Assembly (NCBI GenBank): GCA_022828595.1 | Contig: JAKGHH010000001.1 | Coordinates: 67,452,401 to 67,516,400, forward strand | Length of the DNA: 64,000 nt | DNA from: Nelumbo lutea | Taxonomy: Eukaryota > Streptophyta > Magnoliopsida > Proteales > Nelumbonaceae | Direction: 5' to 3' | Shown here: positions 36,431-48,729 of the stretch, piece by piece | Layout of the letters: each line of letters begins with the position of its first letter | Position numbering within the stretch: the first letter of the stretch is position 1 | Notes under the pieces: generated by a model | Seen by the model: only the letters and a program-made list of their open reading frames with translations | Databases searched by the model: none | What the model was told of the DNA's origin: nothing | Made by a program: the position numbers and the translations under genes

Positions 36431-38520
36431 GTCAACAATTTTAATTACAATATAATTATACTCAAACACATAAAATTATAGATTTTTCTGCCCCAAGTTT
36501 GATGTGAAAGAACAAGGGAAGGTAGCGTCAAAATGGGTCAACTATTCTGTCAAGCTGTAACAAATTAGCCTTATTAGATATCCTAATCTAGGGTTCTTTA
36601 ATGCTAGAATGCTATGAAGAAGCCAGTCCAGATAGACCCAAAGTTGTAATTGTTTATCTTTTATATGGTTGCAATTTGCAAATACAAAACCTATATATCT
36701 AGGTTCAGTTTAAGATTCCTTCCTTTCAAACCAGTTCAGAGTTTGGCAATTCTAGTTTTTTGTCTTGACTATCAACCCATCCTTTTTCTCCTGTTCTTTT
36801 TCTTTCTTCTTTTAACCTAAAGTTAGGTCCCTACCCCAAGCAGTGTTGTAAGACTCGAATTGGACCGGACGGTTGGACTTTGAAAACTGAGAATCGGTGA
36901 TCTTTCCCGGTCCCGGTTAAATGACGGCCTTCAAAAATTGAATAGGCCAACCCCCCAGTTAACCGGCAAAACCATGACCCATAGAGCATTCTGGTTTTTA
37001 ATCAAGTCCAGCAAAACCACGACCCAGTAACCTTCTCTGGGCTTAGGTTCATGGATTAACTTGGTCCAAATCTGGTCTTTTCTTCTGGGCATATTTAATT
37101 AACCTGACAGGATTCTGTTTCTACCCTTGTAACGATTTTAGCAATTCTCAGGCCATGGCCACCATCGAATTGAAATTGATTAAAGTTGGAAAGACCATTT
37201 AGGTATCACATGTAAGAGCACAATTTATTAGTTTGTACCTTTCTTGGGAGTCAATTTCAGTGTACTTCTATCTGAAAAAAAAGTTTTATTGTACTTCAAT
37301 CACAAATAACAAAGAGCTTAAGCCAAAAGAAATAAATAAGGATATATTGATAATGATAATAATTAAAGAGCTTCATAATGAGTGTGTGGTGTGTGGTAGA
37401 AGGAGATGGTCTCTGAGAGTTCTTTATTAGAAAGGAGGCATATTTAATCAAATAATTTTGATCTAAATGCCAGAGACGTGGGGAACCAATTGAGCATGAA
37501 ACTGGATCATCTAATCTTACTCCTGGACCACCTATGGATTAACTACTTAACAACCTAGGTTACATGCTTGGACAGAACTAGCTGTTTGACTGGTATGACA
37601 AATCATTTGGGACCCTTGACCCAAATGAAGGTTATCAGAGTGGTTGAAGAAAGAAGAAGCTAAGGGAACAACTATAATTCAAGGCTTGGTCTCATATGCA
37701 GGACAGTAGGCCCTCCCTATCTCATCAAATAGAGTTTTGGCTTCCTCTAGGAAGAAAATAAGTCTCCTTCACTGATTGAATTGCTTAGTTTATTAAGATC
37801 AGATATTTTGTTTAGTTTATTGATTGGATTAATTGCTTAGGGTTAGAATTTGTCCAGTGAGGGAACTAACAAGTGTGGATGATCATCTTGGTGTATAGCA
37901 CAGATCATTCATTATAAGACAAGTTTGTTAAGAAAGAGGTGTTGTGACAGGAGAGAACAAACTCTTCATAGTTACTCTTCCTCATCCATTACTTGTAAGT
38001 AAAGGTTGATTAAGACCCTAATAAGCATGTAAAGTAGGACATGTTGTGCACATGCAATTAATGGATCCTACCTTGAAAAATTCAATATTCTTTAAAAGGC
38101 CAAACCCATCAGAGAACCCTAGTCATCTGATTTTCAGAATCAAATCTAAATCCAAGGGATAAGACCTCCATAGATTCACAGAGTGGGTCCTAAAACACAA
38201 TTCCACTCCATTACAGACAAAAATTTATGATATCTCATGGTCATCCCCATATCCATGCATATGATACATGGAAGATTTATCCGGCCGGTGATAAAAAAAA
38301 ATAGCTAAAAAGTATTGATTACAATTATTACAGAAGTAAACATAAAAAACAGAAAGAGGGAGAATTGCCGAGCAAATCGGACCGGCCAGAATAAGAAAGG
38401 ACTAACCTATTAACTCTTTCCCCTCAATACTTGGTTTACAAAAAGAGCCAAAATTAATTAAACCTTACAAATATAATAAACAAACGTATGTATCAAAGAC
38501 TCTGTAATCTGCATGATCAG
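36431..38520. other. Intergenic DNA upstream of the receptor kinase gene
   Basis: No exons or RNA genes recognised. GTTGTAAGACTCGAATTGGA followed by CCGG-rich sequence at about 36,845-37,040 looks like a decayed MITE. The distal promoter of the receptor kinase gene presumably lies in the last 1-2 kb. Confidence 0.45.
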
Positions 38521-38529
38521 AAGTTTATG

Positions 38530-38537
38530 TATAAATA
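38530..38537 (+). promoter_or_regulatory. Putative TATA box of the receptor kinase gene
   Basis: TATAAATA, 375 bp before the start codon. It would place transcription start near 38,560 and give a leader of about 340 bases, including the (AG)n repeat and upstream ATGs. Not verified by transcript data. Confidence 0.45.
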
Positions 38538-38652
38538 ACTTTGTATTTATATACTTCTTTCTGTTTTGTGTTGAAGAAAACAATGCATGTACACATGGTG
38601 CCACTGTTTTCCTGCGCGTGACATGATCTCCCTTGTATACTCAAGCACACAC

Positions 38653-38654
<2 letters not shown>

Positions 38655-38684
<30 letters not shown>
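38655..38684 (+). repeat. (AG)15 microsatellite in the 5' leader
   Basis: Fifteen uninterrupted AG units in the presumed 5' UTR. GA/CT tracts in plant promoters and leaders can act as GAGA-type elements; a role here is inference. Confidence 0.9.
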
Positions 38685-38686
<2 letters not shown>

Positions 38687-38867
38687 GGTATATTGGAGCT
38701 ATTTTAATGGCATTCTTTCTATAATTAATTCTTTCTTTCTCTTTTGAGCATTGGGTTTTGGGTTTTGGGTTTTGCTTGGTGAAGCAGTGAGGGGACTGAG
38801 AGAGAGAGCTAGCAGCAGTGGTGGTGGTAGTGGAGGAGTTTTGAGGAAAGAGAAGGCAGGAGACCCG

Positions 38868-38900
38868 ATGCAAACGCGTGAAGGAAGGGTTGGGATTTGA
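38868..38900 (+). promoter_or_regulatory. Upstream ORF of ten codons, ending 4 nt before the main start
   Basis: ATG at 38,868 encodes M-Q-T-R-E-G-R-V-G-I and stops with TGA at 38,898-38,900; the main ATG is at 38,905. Two further upstream ATGs lie at 38,623 (about 40 codons, reading through the AG repeat as E-R) and 38,707 (five codons). Translational control is inference. Confidence 0.5.
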
Positions 38901-38904
38901 GGCA

Positions 38905-41900
38905 ATGTCGATGCAGAGGTCGAGGCAATCCAGCAACAACGACAACTTCAACAGGACCACCTTCATCCTCCATGGCAATTTCTGCTCCATTCTCGCCGCC
39001 GTCGTGGTCGTCCCAGTTCTTGTTTTAGCCTTTCACGTCGGACCAACCGTGGCTGCAAACCATGAAGCGCTTGCACTTCTGTCTTGGATACACAGCTCCC
39101 CTTCAGCTCCCTCCTTTTCTTCTGTTTTCCAGAACTGGAACCCAGAAGATCCCAACCCATGTAACTGGACTTACATTACCTGTTCTCCTCAAGGCTTTGT
39201 CACCCATATTATCATCCAGTCTGTTGAGCTTGCACTCCCTGTTCCTTCCAATCTGTCCTCGTTTGTTCACCTTGAAAAGCTTGTCATCTCCGATGCTAAT
39301 CTCACCGGGACCATCCCGGCTGAGATTGGTGACTGTGCAAAGCTTTCAGTTCTCGACCTCAGCTTCAATGGCCTAGTTGGTAGTATTCCTGCAAGCATTG
39401 GAAAGCTCCAGGATCTTCAAGACTTGGTCTTGAACTCTAACCAGCTCACTGGGAGGATCCCCAGTGAGCTCGGCAACTGTGTCAGCCTCAAGAATCTTTT
39501 ACTGTTTGATAATCGTCTCGGAGGCAACCTGCCGCCTGAACTAGGCAAGCTGTCGAGTCTTGAAGTTCTACGTGCCGGAGGGAACAAGGACATTGTTGGG
39601 GAGATTCCACCCACGCTCGGGGACTGCAGCGGTCTGACCGTTCTTGGGCTAGCTGATACTAAAGTTTCTGGCCCCATACCTGCGTCACTTGGTAGGCTCA
39701 GAAAGCTCCAAACGATCTCTATCTACACTGCCATGCTCTCAGGTGAGATTCCAGCAGAGATAGGTAACTGCTCGGAGCTTGTTAACTTGTACTTGTATGA
39801 AAATGCTTTGTCGGGTTCGCTTCCACCGGAGCTTGGCAAGCTTCAGAAGCTGGAGAAGATGTTGTTGTGGCAGAACTCCTTTGTTGGGGCTATTCCGGAT
39901 GAGATTGGGAACTGCAGCGGCCTGATGATGATTGATCTCTCGCTGAATTCTTTCTCTGGAAGCATACCTTGGTCTCTCGGACGCCTCTCGGAGCTCCAGG
40001 GGCTGATGCTCAGTGACAACAATATATCTGGTTCGGTACCCTCTATGCTTTCAAACTGTACAAACCTGATTCAAGTGCAGCTAGACACCAATCAGATTTC
40101 AGGCTCGATCCCACCAGAGTTCGGAATGTTGTCTAGGCTGACAGTCTTCTTGGCGTGGGAGAACCAACTCGAAGGCAGCATTCCACCCACTCTGGCTTCT
40201 TGCAGTAGCCTCCAGTCAATAGATCTGTCTCACAATTCACTCTCTGGTAGCATCCCATCTGGGTTGTTCCAGCTCAGAAATCTCACAAAACTTCTCTTGA
40301 TATCTAATGACATCTCCGGTCCAATTCCGCCGGAGGTCGGTAACTGCAGCTCTCTCATTCGGCTGCGGCTTGGAGACAATAGGATTGGTGGAGCGATCCC
40401 AAGAGAAATTGGTGGACTCAAGAGTCTCAACTTCCTTGATCTTTCTGAAAATCGTCTGACTGGGTTGGTTCCTGATGAGATTGGAAATTGCACAGAACTG
40501 CAGATGGTGAACCTAAGCAACAACATGCTCGGAGGTGCTCTGCCTAACTCTGTATCTTCTCTCACTGAGCTCCAGGTCTTGGATGTTTCAGTGAACAAAT
40601 TCATGGGTCCAATCCCGTCTAGCTTTGGCCATCTTGCTTCCCTGAACAAGCTTATCCTCAGCCAGAACTCCTTCTCAGGATCAATACCTCCATCTCTTGG
40701 ACTCTGTTTAAACCTCCAATTGCTTGATCTCAGCAGTAATGCACTCTCTGGAGGTTTCCCAGTAGAACTGTGTCGGATAGAAGCTCTGGACATTGCTCTC
40801 AATCTGAGTCGCAACGAGCTAACAGGACCAATCCCAGCTCAGATATCGGCCCTCAGCAAGCTTTCCATACTTGATCTTTCACATAATAAGCTTGGTGGGG
40901 AATTGACACCGCTCTCTGGGCTTGAGAACCTGGTTTCTTTGAACATCTCTTACAACAACTTCACAGGTCTCCTTCCAGACAACAAGCTATTTCGACAATT
41001 ATCAGCAACAGAGCTGGCTGGAAACCAAGGCCTCTGTGCTTTTGGAAGGGACTCTTGCTTCTTGAGCAACGTTGCTGGAATGCAAATGGAAAACAACAGT
41101 GATCTGGGGAGGTCAAGGAAACTTAAGCTGGCCATTGCATTGCTGATTGCGATGACTGTGGCAATGGTGATTCTAGGAACACTTGCAGTGATTCGAGCAC
41201 GCAGAGTAATTAGAGATGATGATGATTCTGAGATGGGAGGGGACTCGTGGCCTTGGCAATTCACTCCATTCCAGAAGCTGAATTTCTCAGTAGAGCAAGT
41301 GTTGAAATGCCTTGTTGATAGCAATGTGATCGGGAAGGGGTGTTCAGGGGTGGTTTACCGTGCAGAACTGGACAATGGTGAGGTCATTGCAGTGAAGAAG
41401 CTGTGGCCAACAACAATGGCTGCAGAAAACGATGGTGACAATGATAGGTATGGAATTGGCGACGTTCGTGATTCTTTCTCTGCAGAGGTGAAGACCCTTG
41501 GTTCCATTCGTCACAAAAACATTGTGAGATTCTTGGGTTGCTGTTGGAACCGAAATACAAGGCTGCTAATGTATGACTACATGCCTAATGGAAGCTTGGG
41601 TAGTCTCCTCCATGAGAGGAGTGGTAGCTGCTTGGAGTGGGACCTAAGATACCAAATTATACTTGGAGCTGCACAAGGTCTGGCCTATCTGCACCATGAT
41701 TGTGTTCCTCCTATTGTTCACAGAGACATCAAGGCCAACAACATCCTCATCGGCCTCGAATTTGAGCCATATATTGCTGATTTTGGGCTGGCCAAACTTG
41801 TTGATGATGGAGATTTTGCGCGGTCCTCAAATACTGTTGCAGGCTCCTATGGCTACATTGCTCCTGGTTGGTATCCTTTTCATTCATGTCTAAGCTCAGT

Positions 41901-42497
41901 TGTGTTTGAGTTCTTGCAGTCATAGCTGTTATCTTTTAGTAAAACTGACAGTAAGTGCTTAAATTGTGATACTTTGGTTTGTTTGCAGAGTATGGATACA
42001 TGATGAAGATCACGGAAAAGAGTGATGTTTACAGCTATGGAGTTGTTGTCTTGGAAGTATTGACAGGGAAGCAACCGATTGACCCAACAATACCAGAAGG
42101 GCTTCATGTGGTGGACTGGGTAAGGCAGAGGAGAGGGAGGATTGAGGTTCTGGATCCCAGTCTATGCAACCGACCTGAATCAGAGGTGGAGGAAATGATG
42201 CAGGCATTGGGAGTGGCCTTACTCTGCGTCAATCCTTGCCCAGATGAAAGGCCAACCATGAAGGATGTGGCAGCCATGCTCAAGGAGATCAGGCATGAGA
42301 GAGAGGAGCATGCAAAAGTGGACCTTCTCGTGAAGGAATCGCCGGCAAATGATTGCCGGAACAGTGGTGGAGGTCTGACGTCGACACCATCTTCATCTAT
42401 GATGACACCACACCCATTGCCACAATGCAACAACAGTTTCTCTGCATCCTCACTCCTGTACTCATCTTCCTCTAATGTGAAAACAGCATTCAAGTGA
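38905..42497 (+). CDS. LRR receptor-like serine/threonine kinase, RGI/RGFR clade
   Basis: Exon 1 is 38,905-41,866 and exon 2 is 41,989-42,497, joined through a 122-bp GT...AG intron (codon split CCT G|AG); product 1,156 residues, the usual length for this clade. N-terminal hydrophobic segment (about residues 28-48) as signal peptide; LRR cap with a PCNW...C pair; about 24-25 plant-type LRRs; RAGG at 232-235, the R-x-G-G motif reported to read the sulfated tyrosine of RGF peptides; membrane helix at about 742-764; kinase with G-loop IGKGCSG (809 on), Lys831 in AVKK, HRD (D941), DFG (D959) and APEYGY. All catalytic residues are present, so an active RD kinase at the plasma membrane is expected. 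Best resemblance is to Arabidopsis At3g24240/At5g48940-type receptors for RGF/GLV root-meristem peptides. The start at 38,905 has purine at -3; a second ATG at 38,911 would remove two residues. No stops or shifts. Confidence 0.95.
41867..41988 (+). other. Intron of the receptor kinase gene
   Basis: Donor G|GTTGGT and acceptor TTTGCAG|AG. It interrupts the kinase domain between APxE and YGY, a position conserved in related LRR kinases. Reading through would stop the protein after about 20 aberrant residues. Confidence 0.93.
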
Positions 42498-43797
42498 TTA
42501 ATTACACACAAGCTACTGCCAACAAACAAAAGTTTGTCTTCTCATCAGTCCTGTTTCAAAAACTTTTGTCTTTTGATGTAAAGAAGAAAATATTATTCAT
42601 TGGTGACAAGCAGAACAACAAATAGGGTCAACTCTTGCAGATTGGCTTTTGGAATATATGATTGTTGATATTCATGGGTTGTATGATTGTATCGTCCATA
42701 TGTTGCCATTTAAGTTTGAACTCGGTGTCCTCTATAATAAGCATAATTACAGATACCAAAACAATGGCCTACCTGTTGGAAAAAGGCCACGTTATTAGCT
42801 GAATGGATTCACTTCTCAAGAAACATGGGACATGTTAATCTTAATTGGAATGCTATCTAGATCATACACAGGCCACTGGTCCACTGAGGTGGAGAGGCAG
42901 AGAGAAATGATAAAGAAGTAGATCACTTTCAGATCTATTGTTCGTTGCTTATCCAGTCCAAAGAGATTCTAACAAAAGTCCAGAATCTAGATTGATGCTG
43001 ATGCTGTTATATTGTAGAATTGCTTTTAATCACTGATCGATGTCTTCTGGGTTTCTGAATAGTAAGAAAAAAAAAAAAACTTTCTGACATGGTTCTGGGC
43101 CTTCCGGCATCGGTTGAGTTGTAAGTAGTTTAGTGCAGTCTCGAGGGCTTTATAAAGCTGAGGGCTTGGGGCACAAGGTGAGGCATTTTGTAATTTGTTC
43201 AATTTTTCTTCATGATGGCATGGTCGGGTCAAATATTAAGAATTTTGGACAGAATTAGATACTAACTTTGAAGATGTCTTGACAATGATCGAGCCAAGAA
43301 TTTTGCATTGTCCCGGATAAGGTTTCAGCTTCAGTAAGATTGGCTGGTGAACAGTGTTCTTATTTTCTGAACTGTGTGACCTACTATTTTTTCATTGTTC
43401 TGCAGTAAGATTAGAATGTTCTATCACGTGGAAAAAAAATGCTCTTTTATTTTTTTTCTGAACTTGAGGATCGAATCATATTCAGGAAATGAAGAATTGC
43501 CCAAGTAAAATCTCTCCGGGTCATTTGATGTCAACTAACTTCCTAAGCAAGAAACATAAAAGAGCAATTTGTACATGGTTTAGAGCTAGTGCAGCAGTTT
43601 TATTCTTTTTCTTTGCTTGGACAAAAGAAAACTATTAAAATCATAAGAGACAAGTTTCTCCCACATTTCAGGAAGCAGAGTGTTCTTATACATGATCCCA
43701 GCTTTCCACTAAATACTCTAGTTCCCCATGCTTTACAAGACCTTAAGTCCATAACCGCAAAGGCACAAACGCATATTGAAAACTTGAGTGACAGAGC
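42498..43797. other. Spacer between convergent genes
   Basis: Holds the 3' UTR of the receptor kinase (forward) and of the CBS gene (reverse). No other gene recognised. Confidence 0.5.
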
Positions 43798-44256
43798 TTA
43801 AGACAATAGGTCCTCCAAGGCTTTGAAAATGTCGATGCAGGTGACTATGCCTGTCCAACATCCAAAAGGAAAAGTAAGTTGAGTCCAGTTCTAAATATGA
43901 TCAAGATGGTCCTATGTTACTTGATACACTAATTACTGACACAAATAGATATTCAGAATCTCTGCTTTCTCAGAAGATAGAAACTCACCAACGACCTGCC
44001 CTTCCTGATTCACAATGGGGATCCTGTGGATCTTCTCCTTGAGCATTGAAGCTGCAGCATCTGCAGTTGTACCAAGAAACTTTTCTTTAGCCTCATCAAC
44101 CAGAACTCAATCTCAAGTGATCATTATCAAATAAATGAGCATGGGAAAGAAATTTTTTAATTTGTACAAATATAAGAGAAGATTACCCAAAACTGTCTTT
44201 TCAGGTGACAGAGTGATGGCAGGAGATGACATGACTTCTTCCACCGTTGATTTTAT
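43798..44256 (-). CDS. CBS-domain protein, last three exons (5' part not visible)
   Basis: Reverse-strand exons 44,187-44,256, 43,989-44,060 and 43,798-43,850 join in frame through GT...AG introns of 126 and 138 bp. They read IKSTVEEVMSSPAITLSPEK, then TVLDAAASMLKEKIHRIPIV, then NQEGQVVGIVTCIDIFKALE, ending DLLS and TAA (43,798-43,800). This is one complete CBS motif, the second half of a Bateman module, which in plants typically binds adenosine nucleotides and regulates partner proteins such as thioredoxins or kinases. An upstream acceptor (TTGCAG before 44,256) shows that more exons once preceded it; none was found up to 64,000. Either a very long, transposon-filled intron or a cut-off pseudogene. 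No stop or shift in the visible part. Which CBS subfamily is unresolved. Confidence 0.8.
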
Positions 44257-46149
44257 CTGCAAGTACCCATTTTCATAAGTTAAAATCTTAAATTAGAAAA
44301 TGAAGAAATAAGACTATTTACCGATATCAACAAGATCATTTCCCTCCTACCTATCACTAGGCATGACCAACCAGTTTTTTGGATAGCAGACTGAAAGAAA
44401 ATGAAAGGTTGAACAATTGAAACCAATGAAACCAATAAACAGTTAAGATTTCCAAGCTGACAAATCCTGGTAAAAAACTTTTGCAAAGTAAAGAGAAATT
44501 CTAGTAAAAAACAAGCTAGTACAGATCTTGGATTTTTCTTCCAGCAGACAAGGACCATGAAAAGACATGTCCAACTTTGTCTTGTATTCATTGGTCCCAC
44601 CTGTCTCTAGGGAAAAGTTTTCAATAGTTAAACAAACTTTTTTTTATCATTGTTACTATCACTCGTTGATAAATTAAATAACTCCAATCAGTGTTAAACA
44701 GTTAGTCCCATGCTGACAATCTAAAAAGTGTCTGTAAAGTTAAATAAGTCAAAACTGTTAAGCCATCTAGAACTCAACTGCTCGGAACATAGAATAACTA
44801 TATAGGTGTGGTCTTCATCTATTACAATTTTTAGGATAACTAACAATAATGGATGAGGTTTTCGCTGCAATTTGCTTAGAAAGGTAGAATGCACACTCAT
44901 TTCAAATGAGAAATTAGAATACAACATTTAGTGTTCATGCGGATGATGTAGAGGTGTATGTAATACACAGACACACGAGTATATGGGAGTGTGGATCTGC
45001 CGGTTGTCTCATCCAATGAGCTTCCCTAAATGACTAAGGAATCTTCCATATGGAAAATCATCCTGAAAAAGTGGTGAATAGGGGCTAGGGCTGATGTGGA
45101 GTGAAGGATTTAACACCTGGACAATCCAAAGATCCTAATGAACAATTTGGATCTCTCACATTGTCTCTTCACATGAAAAAATCGGTGAAGTTGTGAAGGG
45201 AATATCCCTACTTGACCAGTCTAGGAAACCTTTTCCTTGTATGGGAGTGGATTTTCTAGTCAGTCATTTAACAAAGAAGGCTGAGCAATCAAGGAATTCT
45301 ATGGGTCAGGATCTTCTAGTAACAAACAATGACAGGCACATCACAGTTTTGTGCCACCTGTCCTCAATACTAAAAAAAAAAAGAAAAACAATGTGCATAA
45401 ATGCATATTGCTCATGCCTTGTTTATTACTAGCAGATCTGGACTCATCTTCCACGTGGCAAATTGTTCTGGGGCACAAGTGACCCCACAAGTTTCTCTCA
45501 CTATATCCTATTAACAGAGCAACTTTGAGCCCCAAAACCCTAGCCCTGTGATCAGAATAAACCATATTTTTAGGCAAATATAATGTTAAAACGTTGATGA
45601 TTGCTTCCTAGTCAATCATGTTAGACCCAAAGTACCTGTTGTATTATGTGTTTGTTCTCTATCAAGGCAATTACTTTACCTTTCTCCAAAATAGGGGGCT
45701 AGCATTCCTGATAGGAGCCTGCTTGCACTTTGCCTCTATAATATCTCTGATTTGACCACATCATCACCAGTGGAGTGATACTTGCCCTAATTTAGACTAG
45801 TATTGCTCTTCAGGTATTTGTTTAGGAATTGTCTCTATTTGACCCCAAAATCTTGGGATATGTGACTTGGTTAAGATGGTCTCCTAGCTCGGTAAACACT
45901 GTACTCTTTTTTTGCATAAATATTGTACATTGAAGAGAGTTAAATTTTCACATTACAAGTAAAGCTATAAGTAATAGTTCAGATGCTCATTATTATCATC
46001 CAATGGAGGTCATCAGCAACAAAAGATACCTGATGAACTTAAGTATTATAACTGAAATCCCAAAATGAAAATAATAATTGCTATAATGCATACAATTAGA
46101 AGTTCATGGCTGGTTGAGGATCAAGTTCATACTGAACAAAAACCAAGAA
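44257..46149. other. Intronic or intergenic DNA
   Basis: Upstream of the CBS exons on the reverse strand. Searched by eye for an exon with a first CBS motif; none seen. An A-rich run lies at 45,371-45,390. Parts of 45,000-46,080 may be more decayed copia sequence, unproven. Confidence 0.35.
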
Positions 46150-46450
46150 TATGAGAAAAAAAATGCATACATACACTTGGGGTGGAAAACTAAATATAGG
46201 ACAACCAGGCTGGATGAATTGCAGAGGAAGACTTTAGGAGGCATTTTGTCAATACAATACGCAGCAAATAGTATGGCTTCAGACCAAAATACCTTGAAAA
46301 CATGCATATTAAATAAGAGGCCCCAAGCCACCACAAAAAGATCCCTATTTTTTCTCTTTTCTATCCCATTTTGTTGAGGGTATAAGTATGTGATGTTTGA
46401 TGGACAATTCCATAGAACGATAGGTAACCATCAAGTTGAGTCTCTGGATC
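46150..46450 (-). pseudogene. Ty1/copia integrase fragment
   Basis: The reverse strand, through frame changes, reads GIVHQTSHTYT, KRKNRDLFVVAWGLLFNMHV, FKVFWSEAILFAAYCIDKMP, matching the copia integrase block that in intact elements is GIxHQ...TPQQNGVAERKNRHLLEVAR...FWxxAxLTAxYLINRMP. Isolated decayed piece; no LTRs recognised around it. Confidence 0.75.
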
Positions 46451-46692
46451 AATAGTTGTCAAGGAAACATCCTTATTCCAGGGATGTAGTGATATGCACA
46501 ATACAAGTGTGACCTGTGATACATGTTATCACCAATATTACATTTTAATATCTATAAAATCACATTTCTCGTTTTTCATCTCTTTCTTTTCATATTTTGT
46601 GAAGCAAATGGAGGAGTGAGAACAATGGAGGGTTTTGCATCTGAGAACCGAAAAAGTTGCATCTTAGGATAGGAGAAATCATTTGTTGCAGC

Positions 46693-46935
46693 TAGGGATG
46701 TCAATGGGTTAAGTGGTAAACCTACCTTGACCCAACCCTATAGTGTCAGGTTGAGTCAGGTTGATGCAGATCCACATAAAACTTAACCCATTAGTATCAC
46801 TAACTCACAATGTTTAAGACTCAGACCAGACCAAAACCCAGAATGCTCATTAGGAAACAATTTAACGGGTTAACTGGATGGTTAGCCTGTTCAACCCATG
46901 AAAACCAACATTTAACTGGGACTAACAAATTTCTA
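46693..46935. mobile_element. hAT-like remnant related to 29,517
   Basis: Starts TAGGGATGTCAATGGGTTAA, as at 29,517, with AACCCA/GGTTGAGTCAGG tracts inside. Right end and target duplication not identified. Confidence 0.4.
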
Positions 46936-47006
46936 CTTAAAACCGATGTGAAAAAAAAATAGTAAGTGGCAGAAACAACTTCACTCCAGAAATAAAATTA
47001 GAAAGT

Positions 47007-48092
47007 AACTTTTTTATTGGTAACTGTGAGATTTCATTAATTAAATGATAAGGTTACAATTTTACAAACCAGGCTAGACAACCCAGCCCAAAGAAGAAAA
47101 ATTACACCACAGCCCAAAAACATTTGATCCCTGGAAACCTCTTGTTTAGTTAAGTAATCTGCTAGCCCATTAGCAGATTGTTTAAATCATCTAAAAGTTG
47201 CCTCTTTGCTTGGCAATGCACCCAATCTCTCTTAGAGTTTGCATGTGAGCCCACACTCCTTAATTTTCACTATTCACCCAGGACATTAATAGTTTTGAGT
47301 TCCCTTCTACCTCTACCTGCTGAAATTGCATTTGATTGGCTAGTCTTAGACCATGAAGCAGTGCCAAAATTTCTGAATTAATGAGTCTCAAACACCTATA
47401 AGTCATCCCAATATCTGATGGGCCCGGGTTTCCTTGAGAGCTCCCATCGAAATTCAGCTTCACTCTATTATTAATAGGTGGTTTCAACTCTTTATGGACA
47501 TATTTCTCAAAGTAGTAGAGGCTGCTACCACTCCCCAATCTCTCAAAATGTCTTCTAGACTTCTACCATGTATTCCTCGACTGTCTCCATTGTCTTCACC
47601 AAAAGAGCAAATTCAACACATACTCTTGTTATAGCTCCCTTAGTCTTACTCTGCTCCTTAAATATTTCATCATACCTCTCCTCCCGGATTGCCCAAAGGA
47701 TTGCTGTTCTAGTGGTCCTCCACATCATCCTACCTTTTTCTTGGGTTGCCCCAAGAAGTCAGGGCTACATAAACCAGTCACATCCTGAGGGGGAACCCAC
47801 CTGCAACCAAAGAAGGAATAGAACCACTTCCAAATTCAAGTCACAAAGAATAGATCAGTAAATGGGAAAGAAAGAGACTCGATACTGTCCTTGTAAAAGA
47901 TGCATATATGATGTGAGAAACACCTATTTGGCCTTTTCTTTTGGAGCATATCACAAGTGTTCATTTTCTGTAGAACCACTTCCCAGTAGAACACCTTAAT
48001 CTTTGGTGGCATAGGTCTACTCCAAAATTCTTTTATTGAAATGATGCACCTAGGCTGTTGAAATGGACAAGTGTATTGAAGAAAGAAGCATA
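47007..48092 (-). pseudogene. Old LINE 3' part: zf-RVT and RNase H
   Basis: Reverse-strand blocks: SRPMPPKIKVFYWEVVLQKM, NTCDMLQKKRPN (zinc-binding RT-associated domain, about 48,010-47,880) and RVKLNFDGSSQGNPGPSDIG (RNase H, about 47,450) through VEVEGNSKLLMSWV. Ends with ACCAATAAAAAA at about 47,009. Stops throughout. Confidence 0.88.
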
Positions 48093-48490
48093 GGCTGAGT
48101 TTGGTTGCAGTGTGAATCTGAACCAGATACAAATTTTGCACCCAGTTCAGTTTTTCATATGTTTATTTGTAACTATGATTTGCACTCCTACCAGATACAA
48201 AATTTCTACTTTTTTTTGTCTTATTTGTACTCACTAGCAGTGTAAATTTTGCATCTCAAAAGCTGATGCAAAATTTGCACCACCTTCCTCCTACCTCAAT
48301 TCTCTTTGATATAAAGTGAGACCACACAATTTTAAGGTGGGTACAAACCATTTACTTCTTATTTATTTTTCATAACAAAACAAGATAAGGTCAAATCTGA
48401 AGCAAAAGAAACCAGAATTTACACAGCCTATTTGTACTCCCATTCATTTACACCAGTGAAAATGAAACTTACACTGCACTAAATGCAGCC
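48093..48490. mobile_element. MITE inserted in the old LINE, about 398 bp
   Basis: Ends GGCTGAGTTTGGTTGCAGTG and (reverse complement) GGCTGCATTTAGTGCAGTGT are inverted repeats; flanks are ATA and ACA, compatible with an eroded 3-bp duplication. LINE coding similarity resumes on both sides. Same family as 27,373-27,643; Tourist-like is likely. Confidence 0.75.
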
Positions 48491-48679
48491 ACAGGAGAAA
48501 AGCCCAGGAGAGGCAAACCAAATATGACTGTCCGGACAACAAATTGATCAGTGAGAAACATTCCCCATTTCTAAGACCCCTTCTAAATCCAAGATCCCAA
48601 TTAATCTTAGTGGAAGATGATACACAATTTTGCAATAGGTTCCAACTTATAAAGAGATGAAGAACAAAGCTATGGATAT
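48491..48679 (-). pseudogene. Old LINE, RT-to-zf-RVT linker piece
   Basis: Reverse strand reads INWDLGFRRGLRNGECFSLI, matching GIGWNLGLRRDLRDSDFDSI of the younger LINE. Its right end (AACAAAGCTATGGATAT, 48,663-48,679) is the site duplicated by the younger LINE. Confidence 0.85.
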
Positions 48680-48729
48680 GGTAGTATCAAGATGAGTACT
48701 ACACTTAGACTAAATGGTCAGCTGAGCTT

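Noticed and set aside
38878..38904. Start of the receptor kinase at 38,878
   Set aside because: That codon is GTG, not used as a plant start; the first in-frame ATG is 38,905.
40230..40814. 194-codon reverse open frame inside the receptor kinase gene
   Set aside because: Shadow of the LRR coding strand; its Arg/Ser-rich composition follows from complementing LRR codons.
44061..44105. Longer version of the middle CBS exon using an acceptor near 44,106
   Set aside because: It inserts about 15 residues into a conserved CBS helix; the CTGCAG acceptor before 44,060 gives the exact family sequence TVLDAAASML in frame.
44330..44395. Possible upstream CBS exon (reads LLSKKLVGHA on the reverse strand)
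   Set aside because: Only a short resemblance, followed at once by a stop, and does not splice in frame to the next exon.
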